Below are positions 11,479 to 22,760 of a stretch of 64,000 nt of DNA, piece by piece (within the stretch, counting starts at the first letter, position 1; the number at the start of each line of letters is the position of its first letter). The stretch comes from Sophora flavescens. Its lineage: Eukaryota > Streptophyta > Magnoliopsida > Fabales > Fabaceae. The stretch spans positions 65,766,200 to 65,830,199 of the forward strand of contig CM061065.1 in assembly GCA_030762895.1 (NCBI GenBank). Reading direction: 5' to 3'. The notes under the pieces were generated by a model. That model made no database searches and had not been told where the DNA came from. It saw only the letters and a program-made list of their open reading frames with translations. The position numbers and the translations under genes were made by a program.

Positions 11479-11597
11479 GAATTATTAGACAGCCTGAGTG
11501 GGACCATCTTAAAGATGCACATAAGGTCATAAAGCTTTGTGAAGAAGAACCTATAGCTAATGATCCAACAATCACACATATTGGTCCAAATATAGAG
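11479..11597 (+). pseudogene. Beta-galactosidase (GH35) exon fragment
   Basis: A single exon-like block lies between a splice acceptor (ATGATGCAG) and donor (GAG|GTATGA). It reads IIRQPEWDHLKDAHKVIKLC and then EEEPIANDPTITHIGPNIE, the conserved segment after the catalytic domain of plant GH35 beta-galactosidases. In the family this is YG-LLRQPKWGHLK-LH-AIKLCE, with DPT-T-LG. The enzymes remove terminal galactose from cell-wall polymers. Only this exon was recognised. It follows the carrier fragment in the same orientation although the two genes are unrelated, supporting serial capture by the host transposon. Confidence 0.65.
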
Positions 11598-11737
11598 GTA
11601 TGAGTGGCCTTTAAACTATTTAATCTAGAATTTTTGGATTAACATCTGCTGCATTAATATGTGCTTAATATGCTCTTTTAAGGATTGGTTTGGGCTTTGT
11701 ACATTATGTTCTTTTATATTTTATTAAACCCGTGGTT

Positions 11738-12000
11738 TTTTTTTTTTTTTTGATCAACGAAAGTATATTGAACAGAGTACAAGGGATACTCTAACCCGTA
11801 TACAAGGTAAGACCAAGAAGAGAAAGCACATTGTAAAAATAATACTACCAAACATAGCCCAGTATTTAATTTACAGCAACCTAGCCTCAACAACAATTAA
11901 AAAACCAGAACAAGAGCTATATGTGTCGCCTTCCTTGCTAACATCGACACCACAACTAATGCAATAGTGAGTTTTAATGTCAACTCATATTACTTGACTA
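11738..12000 (-). mobile_element. 5'-truncated LINE 3' tail
   Basis: A run of about 15 T at 11,738-11,752 is followed by GATCAACGAAAGTATATTGA and GAGTACAAGGGATACTC. On the minus strand this is a plant L1 3' UTR form (...CTTGTACTC...TTGATC) ending in poly(A). No coding part remains. The left limit is the T run; the right limit is a guess. Confidence 0.5.
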
Positions 12001-12806
12001 CTTGGTCTGCGAGCATCTTACTAGACTGTTGTAACTGTAGGTTTTTCCAATGGTTTATTGTTTAATTTTTTATTTCTTATTTGTTTGAAACTTTTGTGCA
12101 AAAGTTAATATATAATATATTTGAAATTAGAAAAGCACTTCTTACCATACCTTCTTACGGATTTGCCATATCTTCTTAAAATTTGTAAGTTTCCTCCATT
12201 TTTCACACTCGATGAAAAATGGGGCGAGAAACTGCTTCTACTTTTATGAGATTCACCTATATTCTTCCAATTTTTAAAGCTTGCCATGGAATGTGAAAAC
12301 AGTTGCTCGGTTTTTTGTTGCAGGAAACACACTTGAGCTTCTTTTGTCTAAAGAGGTGTGAAATTCATCTTTTGCTTTACCACATGATGTAGAAAATTGC
12401 ATGTTAGTCAATAGGCTTGTCATTGTATTTTGTTGTTGGTCCAAGGAAGGAGGTTCAAATGTACCATGGTGCTGGAGTAAAAGGAAGGAAAAGTCTAAAA
12501 GAAATTTGGGAAAGTTGGAAAATGGTTTTCTATTAATGATGATTTAGTTATTATTTTGGTGCAAGTTTCTTTTATTTTATTTTATTTGTTTTTTTATTTG
12601 ATTGTCTTTTGGATTTGGTAGGTGGTAGTGGATTCAGTTTACCTAGAATTTCTTTGAAGGGATTAGTTGTAGTTTGTTTGTAAAGCTTTTTGTTGAATGT
12701 TGATCTGGGGTTGTCATCTGCTCCAAAGTGCAAACTATTACCTCTTCTAAGATTTATAATTCAAATTCCTTATTGTCTTTATTTCTTTGTCATATTAATA
12801 TTGCAG

Positions 12807-13447
12807 GAAGTGTTGTTGGTCAGGGGCTTTCAAAGAGAGGTTGTTAAGTTTGCCTCTCTATCACCAAAGATATTAAAATATGCATATAACCAAAAGTAAG
12901 GTAAGATTGTCGTTATTTAACACTGCAGCATTATATATATATATATATATAATATGTTGTATTAAGAAGAATTCTGGGGTATAAATGAGACATTAATGAC
13001 TTTTATTGTGTAATCTTGCTTTCAATGTCTAATGAAGTAGCTGAATTCACATTGGTTTTTTTTTTTTTTTTGTGTGTGTTTTGAAACATTATTCATCATA
13101 TGTTATTTGTTATCAGAAGGCAAAAAAATTTCAATCCTAGGAATACAACAACAATTTGAGCTCGATATAAGTATCTACTATTGAAGATCTTTATGTTGGT
13201 TAATATTTAATGGAAACAATTGTTGTTAGTTACTTTCAACTAAAGATCATATCTCATTTCTTATGTGTCCTAAACCCCTTTATGAGAGAATAATCTGTTT
13301 GGGGTTCTTTGATCGATTTTATTGCAGATGTTGCTTAATTCAACAATGATTAGTATAGTTAAGAGGAAGATGTTACATTCATCACAACTATCCGATGATT
13401 ATAGCAGGACTTTCATTGTCATTGCTTCTGCATCTTTAATCCTTCCA
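12807..13447 (+). pseudogene. Two unrecognised exon-like fragments
   Basis: Block 1 (12,807-12,895) lies between acceptor TTGCAG and a GTAAG donor and reads EVLLVRGFQREVVKFASLSP then KILKYAYNQ. Block 2 (about 13,328-13,447) follows TTATTGCAG and reads MLLNSTMISIVKRKMLHSSQ then LSDDYSRTFIVIASASLILP. Both are in the orientation of the carrier and beta-galactosidase fragments and may be further captured exons. I do not recognise a family. Confidence 0.3.
12934..12953. repeat. (AT)n microsatellite
   Basis: About ten AT dinucleotides in the intron-like sequence of the Helitron interior. Confidence 0.9.
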
Positions 13448-14311
13448 TGTATTTGGGTGCTATTTCATGTATTCTGGATGCAATTAAGAGTTGAAGTTGT
13501 GTTTTGCTGTTGAATTTCGTATTATCTCTCCCTTTTTTGTTTTAAGATTTCTAATATTAGCTTTCTAGGAATTGACATTTTTTTTTGAAGAAAAGGATAA
13601 TAGGACAAAGTCACATATAGTATATCATGCCACTATTATCTGATCCTCATCAAATCCGACAGAGGATATGAAAAGTAGGTTAGGCATGAGATTGCCTAAA
13701 TGGCAAATTCGTTTGTTTAAATCACTACAAAAAAAACCTATTTAGTGGCCTAAGAATTCGGTCGCTAAACATGATAATTCGGTTGCTATATTGTTTAGCG
13801 ACCGAATTAAGGGGGTAGCAGAAACCCTGGTGGCTAAATGTTTAGTGACCGAATTTGTATTTCGGTCGCAAATTTACGACCGATATTTCGGTCACAAAAT
13901 TATATATTTCGGTCGCCGTATAGTTGGTCGCATGCTCAAATAACTGAATTTGGTGACTGATATTCGGTCTCTATTTCGGTTGCAAATTTTGAATTTTTTT
14001 TTATAAAAATTTTCATTTAACTTAATCCTACCGACCAAATTTTATTTTTCAACTATTACCCCATTGATTTTTAATTTCTGATATAAACAAAATACACCAA
14101 TATTTTTTTTGAATAAATAGAAAACGTAAATATGATGTACTAACGATCCAAAACACCACAGTCAATATGATCGAGAAATTAAAACACATACATTAATTAA
14201 CGCAAGTTTAATAATTGTTTATAAAAAAAAAGTTTAATAATGTACTAATTAACGATTAAAACATAAAAACACACCACAGTCAATAAGTACTAATCAAAAT
14301 ATCAAAACTCA

Positions 14312-14700
14312 TCAATCTTCCAAAGGGATGAACATATAGAAGCGAGAACCCTCAAGGTACTTAAACTTTGCCAATACACCAGTGGACAACAAATACAACT
14401 CCCTGATAGCATTTGTGTCTGTTACAAAATATGGGCGATCCTCATGGATTACTATATTCCCATTGAACAGATTTTCGCATTTGTCTTCAATAGTCACAAC
14501 ACGCGATATTCCATTTCCCCAACGACGGTAGAATGATCGCGGGATTGAAATCAAATCCTGCAAATACACAAGAACAATTTAGTAATGATTAGTTTATGCC
14601 TTAACCATCATTACGTGAATCCGATCGTAATTCTTAAGTTGATGAGATACTGTACCTGGTCTAAATGGATGGCTGTCTCAAAACATTTAGTCGGATCCAT
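14312..14700 (-). CDS. Two-exon B3-like DNA-binding protein, carried by CACTA
   Basis: Exon 1 is 14,700-14,656 (ATG, 15 codons, MDPTKCFETAIHLDQ). The intron 14,655-14,558 has GT-AG ends (GTACAG...TTTGCAG), and exon 2 is 14,557-14,312 with a stop, joined in phase 0. The 96-residue product reads as a REM-type B3 pseudobarrel: ISIPRSFYRRWGNGISR at residues 18-34, an FVTDTNAIRELYLLSTG block in the middle, and FKYLEGSRFYMFIPLED at the C terminus. Family members bind DNA in the nucleus. It lacks any second domain, and the middle is shorter than in typical B3 proteins. It lies wholly inside a CACTA element, with possible leader exons upstream on the minus strand (about 16,850-15,830). It may be a captured host gene or an element-encoded protein; the family assignment is by pattern only. 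Confidence 0.55.
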
Positions 14701-15419
14701 TTTCTGATAAAACGATAAGGAAAACAAGTCATATGTCTAAACTTCATCAAGTGATAATAAGAAAAGATGGAAAGATCCATGTAGCATACTGGCATGTTAA
14801 AATAGAACAAAGAAATGCAACTTCACATGCAACTTTACAGATTAGCAAACATAGTAGTTTTCAGTAAAGCAGATGCTTTTACGTCATTTTGAAGGATGGT
14901 CATAGAGAGGACTTTTCCTACTGGAAATGCCTAGATAACCTAGTAAGGATGGTCATCAACAACTATTTATGGAAAGCTCCATTGCCTAGTGAAACAAATG
15001 AGTAGAAAACCAGAGTTGCTTTCATAATATTGTGTACAGAGCTGCTTTCTAATGTGAATAATGTTTGAATGATGATGGCACGTCATGTTCCTGGCAAATT
15101 GTGCCCCACCCTTCATTTTATCTAACCCTATACTTAATCTTTCATTATCTAAGACCTTGACCTTAAGGCAGAATTAAAGAAAAACCTCAAACTTCAAGAA
15201 TCCTTCAAGCACATCCAAAATATTGAATGAGCATGCGTGCCCTGAGAAGGTACGCATGCTCATTAATATTGAACCTCAAATAGGAAACTAATGCTTTCGT
15301 AGCTTAATAATTAACTCTAGCAGAAAATAAAACCATTGACTTATAAGGATTGCAGCATACTTCAACAAATATGTATTGAAGCATATTTCAATACAAACTT
15401 AGATAAAATATAGTAGCAA

Positions 15420-15800
15420 ACATCCTATTGAGCTCCGCTCTCCACTAACAAGTAACACATAATTGTCAAACACATGCATAACTTCTAAATTAGCAACACA
15501 CAACAAGCATCCCGCCTTTTTGACAGGATCGCATCCTATTGAGCTCTGCTCTCCTCTAATGACAATCAAGGCATAGAATTGACACATCCATCCTATTGAG
15601 CTATGCTCTCCACTAACAAACAATATATAAAGTTTACAACCACATGCATCAATTTTAATCTACCAAAGACACAAACCAAGTATCCTATTGAGCTCACTCT
15701 CCACTAACAAACAACATTTTCAATTGCAACCACATGCATCATTTCTAATCTACCAGCACACAACCAGAATCCTATTGAGCTCAGCTCTTCACTAACAATC
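15420..15800. repeat. Minisatellite in CACTA interior
   Basis: The phrase CCTATTGAGCTCNGCTCTCC, followed by ACTAACAA, recurs at about 15,423, 15,536, 15,591, 15,683 and 15,770. It is separated by 55-110 bases of partly shared sequence (CAACCACATGCATCA-type). The copies differ by several substitutions. It lies upstream of the B3-like exon 1 on its transcribed strand. Confidence 0.8.
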
Positions 15801-15829
15801 AACAAATCAATTCAAAATCTTCAAGCACC

Positions 15830-16858
15830 ACTAGAAGAAGGAGAGAAACGGTGAGAGAGAAGGAGATTCGGGCGAAAGTGAGGAAGAAAGGGGGTTCTGT
15901 TGGATGTCTGCTAAACCCTCGTTGGTGGGTGTCTGCTTGTTCCTTGAATGCTTGTTATTGTAGTTATAGCTCACAAGCATATAAGTCAATACTTATATTT
16001 ATAATAATCTATTCTGAAATCTAATTTCTTATCAATTTGTCATTGACTTGGTCTTCAAACTCATTATAACATAGTCTTCCTTATGTCTAATATAATGTGC
16101 CTGTAATTTACTAATTACATTCTTGGCTTCATATTTGCTTATTTTATGCAGGGATGGCCATGAAACTTATAGTAGTCCTACTTCCAAGCATTACAGTCTT
16201 AGAGACAGTGAATCAAGAGGAAGCTAACTTATATTATCTATCCAATAAGTTATTTAAATCAATATACCCCTACTGTCAGAATTTATCTACTCTGGATTTC
16301 ACTAGAACAACATCAATGATTAATTTGACATCATAAATACCCATACTGACAGAACTTACCTAAACCCTAACCCGAGACAACTGATCAGAGGAGACTGTGG
16401 GGGTGGTGGTTGCGCGAACAGAACCCCTTGAGATGGTGGTGGTGGCCGGAGGAGGAAGAGACAACACCTGAGAGAGACATTGAGAGAAACTGAGACAAAG
16501 AGTACCAAGCAAGAGAGAGAGTGTGTGAGATACACAGAGAGAGAGGAAAGGAGACCTTAACAAAGAAGGAGGTCACGGTGCTACAGTGGTGGTCGTGGTG
16601 GCGGTGGTGGCACGGTGCTGCTGGGAGGAGGAAGAGAGAGTGAGAGACAGAGAAGGAGAAAAACAAAATGAGAAGGATAAGAGGAGAACCTTACCAAGTG
16701 GTGGCCGGAGAAGGACGAGACGCTGAGAGGTGGCGATGCGCGACCGGAACAGGGAAGGGGGCGGAGCTGCGCGTGAGAGAGAAGAGAAGAAAAAAGAGAA
16801 ATGGGGGAAGAGAGAAAGGAAATCGCGATTTAGGGATTTTATTTTTAGCGACCGAATA
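15830..16858 (-). promoter_or_regulatory. Leader-like GA/CT-rich blocks of the CACTA gene
   Basis: On the minus strand, 16,858-16,350 and 15,890-15,830 are CT-rich with GC-rich patches (CACCACCGCC-type), like plant 5' UTRs. A GTTTAG|GTAAGTTC donor-like site occurs at about 16,360-16,375. They precede the B3-like gene and follow the right subterminal repeats. A role as its leader or promoter is inferred from order and composition only. No convincing coding frame is present. Confidence 0.3.
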
Positions 16859-17589
16859 ATTCGGTCGCTAAATCGGTCGCTAAATGGGTTAATTTGAAAT
16901 TTGAATTCATAAATTTAGCGACCGATTTAAAATTCGATCGCTAACACGCTCTATTTTAATTTTTTATGCGCGCCGTTTAGCGACCGATTTAATATCAGTC
17001 GCAAAGATAGATAAAATTTAACCGTTGCATTTAACTCGGTCGCCATTTCGGTCGCTAAAAAGTCAGGAAATTTTGACTTTTACTTTCCTTTATTTTGCGA
17101 CCGAAATAGAGACCGATAACTCTGCTACGCTCTATTTCGGTCGCTATTTCGGTCGCAGTATCAACTCTAATCAGTGTTTGATTTAGATCCTACAATCGGT
17201 CGCCATTTCGGTCGCAAACAGCAACCAACAAATTCGGTCACTATTTTCGGTGGCTAAATGACCTTTTTTGTAGTGAATGTTCTCAGGTATCTCTACCTTT
17301 TTTCGTATGCTATTTTTCATCATGGTTCCAACAACAATGTGGTACATAAGACTAAGTATTGTAATTTTGACCAATCTGATGTTGGCAACATTAAGAGCCT
17401 CATTTTTTTTCTGCATTTCGAAAAACTTCTTTAAAAAAATATGTACATGCATAATGCATTCTTACATTTATATCATTTTACATATTCAATAAAGTGCCTA
17501 GCATTCAATTATAATTTTTTATAAAATCATCATGACTAAAAAAACTCACTTGAAAAAGACAATAAGTGAAGTGATAATTGATGCAATGG

Positions 17590-20500
17590 TGTAACACCCC
17601 CCTTGGGTATTACTTTCTAAACACGTGCGAAAATAAAATTAAAAGATAATTTGCTGGTGCTTTCGGAAAATAATTTATATAAGTACATAAGTGTCTGAAA
17701 TTGGGTATAAAAATTTTGTCACGACTCCACACCTAAGCCTTGATCGGCACACAGACTTACTATCATAGCCTGGCAAGCCTATTTCATTTAAAGAATATAC
17801 TTGAATAAAAGCTAATATTTTACGAAAATTTCGACAGAGTCTCCTCTGTAATTCGGACATCCTAGGTAAAAAAACACCTGCTAAAATAATTACATTTTCA
17901 TTCCAGAATTCCAGTAACACCAAATACCGCCAGGCAGTAATAATAATAAAAAATATAGTTATAACAATTAGCTATACATGACCAAAAGGAAAAGTTTAAG
18001 TTTTTCATCCAAAAGAAGGGCTCTCCGAGCCATTTACATTCCATCCAAAAATAAAGGCTCTCGGAGCCATACTCATACATACTATCAAAAATAATCTAAG
18101 TTTCAAACCCTAAGCTGGTCATTCTAAAAGTTATTCCTGAGAAAACCCACGTGATTCTTCCACAATCAAGTACTTCATCAAGCAACTAGATCTAAGTCTC
18201 TAAGTGACTTAGGAAGACTCCTCTGCACCATCCGTACTAAAGCACCCAGGGTACAATAGCGAACCAGAAGAAAACCTGATATGTCTGTAAGGGTGAGATC
18301 CCAATATATGGATTTAAATACGATAACCACATGCACGACTCTCAATTACCATTTAACATGAATATTCAAAGATAAACAATATATTTATCAAAGGGTTTCA
18401 TACCCGACAGTCGTACCCGTTTTAAAAACCATGACACTTCAATATTCCACAACTAACTTTGAGACCTAATCTCCGGTGCTCCAACCAACCAATAAATGAG
18501 CTGATCAGGCTCTAGTTGCCAATTAAGGCAGAATCAATGCCCGATATGGCAAAGTTCTATTGACCATTCCACAGTCCAACTCAAGGAAAAGTGGTGACTA
18601 CATATAGCACATGGTCTACGTGGTCGTATATCCATCAAGGCACAGTGACGCAAACTGCATGAATACTTGCCATCAAGCATTCAAGTACTATGCAAAGGCA
18701 TGTCTGCCCTGTAATGCATGTAAAACGTTTTGTTCTCGTTGTTTTCTTTGTGATCAATCTTTATATGTCAGAGCTAAAAAGCAGCACGACCAAATCATCA
18801 TTTTAAACTTTCAAGTTTAATACCTCTTCCAAAACAATTTGACTTCAAGTCAAAAGTGTGCAAATCACGAAATCAGGACCGATGCACCAGTCTTAGATAC
18901 GTAGATTTTAGTGCACAAAACAAATAAACCACTTATAGGACATCTAGTCCATAACTTCACCTTTCGGACCCCAGGCCCATATCATTCGGACCCCTGGCCC
19001 ATATCATAGAACACTAGATCCGACGTCTCGGTTGCTAGGTTCATTTAAACCATTTTCGTTCTACGAAATACAAAACAAATCCAAAGTTTCCTCAACTTTT
19101 CCAAGTTGACGGAAATAATACCATTGTGTAAAACTCATTTACAGAAATCCTTTTCATTTGAAATTCATTTATAAAACCATCAAATCCTAGAGAAATGCAT
19201 TTTTCTCAAATCCTTTTTCTTTTGAAAACTCCTTTTTCCGTAACAACTCCAAATCCTCGTAAAATCATTTCCAACTCATTTCTATTTGAAATAATAAAAT
19301 TGTCCCTCATAATTTTCGTTGTCAAATACTTTTCTAAAGTATTTTTCGTTGGAAATAAAGTCATTTGTAAATCACATGATTTTCTCTTTTACAAAAGTTC
19401 TTCATAATTATTTTTAAAATATCCTTGACACTTACATTTCTTAAAATAACTTTTCATCTTATTTTTGAATTTGTTTGGAAAAGACAACGTAACTGAAATA
19501 TTTTCAAAATGTCGTCCTCACTATTTACTTATAAATCACTCTTTTCTCCAAAACATCATCAAATATAAATACTTTCAATATGTTTCTTCCATAAATCAAG
19601 TCCTTTGAATTTCTCATCAAGCTTTTTCAACGCTTTTATCTTTAATTTAATTGAGCACTGACCAATGTCAGGCTTCTCAGTCAATCAACCAACCAACAAT
19701 AATCCATACATCACAGTATAATCATGCTTTCACATAAAACATTAAAAACCATATAACAGTCATATAACAATTTAATTTGACACCACACATCACAACAGAT
19801 AAACTCAAATACGACACACAAATAGCACGCAGTTACCGAAAATCCCTCAGGCAGTCTCCCCTTACCTTTGAAGACAAGTAAAGGATCCTCGTCTTAATGC
19901 TCACGTTAGCTCCAAGAGTGTAACTATCTACTCCATCAAGCAAGCATAGCCGTGTCCAAACGTCTCAGAAAGTAAATCCAACAACGCGCAACAACCAGAA
20001 ATCAAGAAATCAATTATACATGATCAAACACACATTCTAACTTTATCTAAACACTTAATCTAATTACCAAACAAGGTTATTTTTAAAGAAAATCATGTTT
20101 GAAGCTCACGCTTCCCAATACCCTTTAAGGAAGCTTTGTTTTGATTAAAAGATCATGAAAAAGAACTTTGGAAATCATCCATTAAGAGTCCTAATTGCAC
20201 TAAATCATAATTAATTTCACAAAAACATACCCAAATTTAAATCAAATCAAATTGGGGTTTTAGGGCTCCTAAATACGATTTGGGGAAAACTCATTTTAAT
20301 TAAAGAATAATGAAATTGGTTTAGGGAAACACAAACTCACAGTCCCAATCTCATAAAACAACCTTAAATTTCAAAATTAAAATCTGAAATCAAAGGGTTA
20401 GGGTTAGGGTTTCAAATCAGATTTTGGGGGTTTTGAATCTAGAAGAGATGAGAGGGTTTTGACTCACCCCAAGCTTGGAGACAACTTGTAGGTGGTGCTG

Positions 20501-21421
20501 TGGTGCTCCTCGCGGCGGCGGACGCGATTCCGGCGATGTGGCTGTGGCGGTTCTACAGCGAATAAGAGCAACAGAGTTGAAAGAGAGCAAAAAAGGAAAG
20601 AGAGAAGCTTAACCAACGAGTTGGGTTTGGAACCACCATGGAAGGCGGCTGATCGGACTTACCACGGCGGAGAGACGATCGCGCGATGGCGGACCGGTGG
20701 CATGGGTCGCGCGGCGTGGTCGTGGCAGTCGCGGTTGTGCTGAGGCGGTGGTCGCGGTTCCGGCTAGCTCCCCAAGCGGCGCTGCTATGGTGAGAGGAAG
20801 GAGGAAGAAGAAGTTAAGGTGGAAGGAAGAAGAAGAAAAGAGAAAGAAGAAAGAAAGAAAGAGAAGAAGCAGAGAAGAAAAGGGAGAAAGAGAGAGATAA
20901 CGTCGAGAAAAAGAGAGAGAAAAGACAGAAAATGGGTTTTTAAACAAATTACTTAGTGATAGGTACAAAATGAGTGATAAATATTAGGCCTAAAATAAAT
21001 ATGTTTTTACTTTTTGGAATCTAAAAATAAAGATTGATAAGGATATGTTTTCGAAATTCAAGTTAGAGTAAAGATTAATAGTTGAACTGATCCACTAAGA
21101 AAATACTCAGTCCAAAATTTAATCTCCGATAATTGCCAAACCAAAATATTTTTAACTCTAAAATTAAATAGGATAAGAATATGAAAATGCTTTTCTCTTA
21201 TTTACATTATTTAAAATATTTTTTTGTACTGGTATAATAGTGACAATAACGTAAATTATTGTCTAGTAAACGTGCATTCACTGAAATAAGTCAGTGCTAA
21301 CGCACCTAATAAAATAATTTGAAGAGAGTAATTTAATTACTCAAACTAAACCACATAACATAATAAACATAAACATCCAAATAAAATAATTAATCCTAGG
21401 TGTAAATACTAGGGTGTTACA
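17590..21421 (-). mobile_element. Solo LTR, Tekay-type Ty3/gypsy (3,832 bp)
   Basis: The segment starts TGTAACACCC and ends GGGTGTTACA, with a perfect 5-bp duplication AATGG on both sides (17,585-17,589; 21,422-21,426). Its start (CACCCC..CCTTGGGTATTAC, then GCTGGT..CTTTCGGAAAATA) is homologous to the start of the LTRs of the Tekay element at 24,346-35,033, so it is in the same minus orientation. No primer site, polypurine tract or second LTR is present, as expected after LTR-LTR recombination. It contains a CT-rich to GC-rich leader (minus strand 20,960-20,480) and a GGGTTAGGGTTAGGG patch near 20,395. Confidence 0.93.
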
Positions 21422-21426
21422 AATGG

Positions 21427-22388
21427 TCCAAGCAGTAGGATTTGATTTTAGTCACTTAAACAGAACAACTTAAAAAGACTTGAATAATAAAAAGGATCGG
21501 TGTGGTAAAATTTGATGAAGGGATCATTTTCTTCATATTCATTTGGAAGGAAAATAAGTAGTACACAGAATGCATTGAAAAGTTGAATAATGCTCTTTTA
21601 ATTTTTTAGAAGGTATGAATGCTCTTTTAATTGTTAATAAAGATTTTGAAAAAAAAAAATGACGCCAACCTAAGAATATGTTTTAATGATGGATGACCTC
21701 AAAATTGTATCCAAAAAAAATTATGATGAACTATCACAACGAAAATTTTTTAGGGTCTATATCGATGATCAAAATCTCCACCTTACACTGATGTGAGGTT
21801 CAAGTTTACTTACTAGCATGTTGTTAAGAGTGCTCAAAGTAACAGAGATGGACTACATGAAAGTTTGGGCTTTATTTGAAGGTTTATGCTTGATTTATAA
21901 CTCATTATTATAATGATAATTTTTATAATATAATAATCTCTTTTTTTTTTTTTGTATTTCATGTAATCGTTATTTCTTATGTGATATTCTCTTTTAGATA
22001 GACAGTGAGTGGTGTTGAGGGAAAGAAATAAAAGGTTGTTGTAATTCTTTTGGAAAAGATGCCAGGAAGAGGAGACTCTCTGGTTAGAGAGAAGAAACAA
22101 AAGACATGTCAGAAAAATACAAGATTATATTTATTATATTTATTGCTTTTTGATATTTTTTAGAATAAAATCATATTATCATATTTATTGGGTTTTAATT
22201 TTTTTTATATTATAAATATGAATACATGCGAGATAAAGATTGTGTCTAAATTATAAGTTTAATGTGGGTCTAAATGAGCATTTCAGTCTCAACGGGATGT
22301 TTCATGTAGTAGTTCTTTATACCTTTTATGTGGGCGAAAGAAATTTAGGGTTGTTTATGAAGAAGTATGATTTTACGTGTTAGCTTTT

Positions 22389-22436
<48 letters not shown>

Positions 22437-22758
22437 TAATATCATATATTAGCAAATTACACCTTCCTTATTAATTAAACCTTTTACACCTTTATTTTTT
22501 TGGTAATTTGAAAACAAGTAAAGATATAAGTAATATTAGAAAAAATGTTCAATCAAAAAATAATATCAATAAACAATATGCAATAGTATTCGTTCCTAAG
22601 GTAATTATTTTATGCCTTAGTAATAATTTAACTTATATATGTATCAATATCCATATTATTAACTATTTTCTAATACAATTTTATATTAAAATAATTTAAA
22701 AATATTAAAAAAAATTATATAATGAGTGCCCGTACGTACCTCACGGGTAACTACACTA
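21427..22758. other. Helitron 3' interior, no gene
   Basis: AT-rich, with no reading frame recognised. It contains an (AAT)n microsatellite at about 22,389-22,437 and a poly(T) at 21,940-21,953. It ends in the Helitron 3' hairpin and terminus. Confidence 0.6.
22389..22437. repeat. (AAT)n microsatellite
   Basis: About 15 uninterrupted AAT units. Confidence 0.95.
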
Positions 22759-22760
22759 GT
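22727..22760 (+). other. Helitron 3' terminus
   Basis: A GC-rich hairpin (stem GCCCGT/ACGGGT), a 7-base spacer, then CTAG with host T at 22,760. This is the canonical plant Helitron end. Confidence 0.65.

Larger units (their letters stand above)
13723..17275. mobile_element. Non-autonomous CACTA element (3,553 bp)
   Basis: The left end CACTACAAAAAAAA and right end TTTTTTGTAGTG are the inverted termini of the CACTA (En/Spm) superfamily. They are flanked by a perfect 3-bp duplication AAT (13,720-13,722 and 17,276-17,278). Both subterminal regions (about 13,745-13,990 and 16,845-17,260) are packed with copies of TTCGGTCGCTAAA-type motifs in both orientations, the expected transposase-binding arrays. 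There is no transposase reading frame. The interior carries a B3-like gene on the minus strand, a minisatellite, and two purine-rich leader-like blocks. It inserted into the probable Helitron. Confidence 0.95.
10238..22759 (+). mobile_element. Probable Helitron with captured gene fragments
   Basis: The right end has the three hallmarks of a Helitron 3' terminus: a short GC hairpin (GCCCGT...ACGGGT, 22,728-22,748), a spacer of about 7 bases, and CTAG at 22,756-22,759 followed by a host T. The interior contains intron-containing fragments of at least two unrelated genes in the same orientation, which is typical of Helitron capture. It was later hit by a CACTA element, a solo LTR and a LINE tail. 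No Rep/helicase coding is present, so it would be non-autonomous. The start at 10,238 is only a candidate. The gene fragments could instead belong to a separate insertion (Pack-MULE) next to a smaller Helitron. Confidence 0.5.

Noticed and set aside
16360..16860. Short frames in the CACTA interior near the right end
   Set aside because: Composition-driven (GA-rich, CACCACC-rich); no domain or conserved splice structure; better explained as leader sequence.
20390..20415. Telomere-like GGGTTAGGGTTAGGG
   Set aside because: Only two to three units inside a solo LTR leader; a short telo-box-like patch, not an interstitial telomere.
20480..20968. GC-rich frames on both strands that look coding
   Set aside because: They lie inside the solo LTR, are low-complexity (arginine/serine or proline/alanine), have no domain, and the region is the LTR leader.
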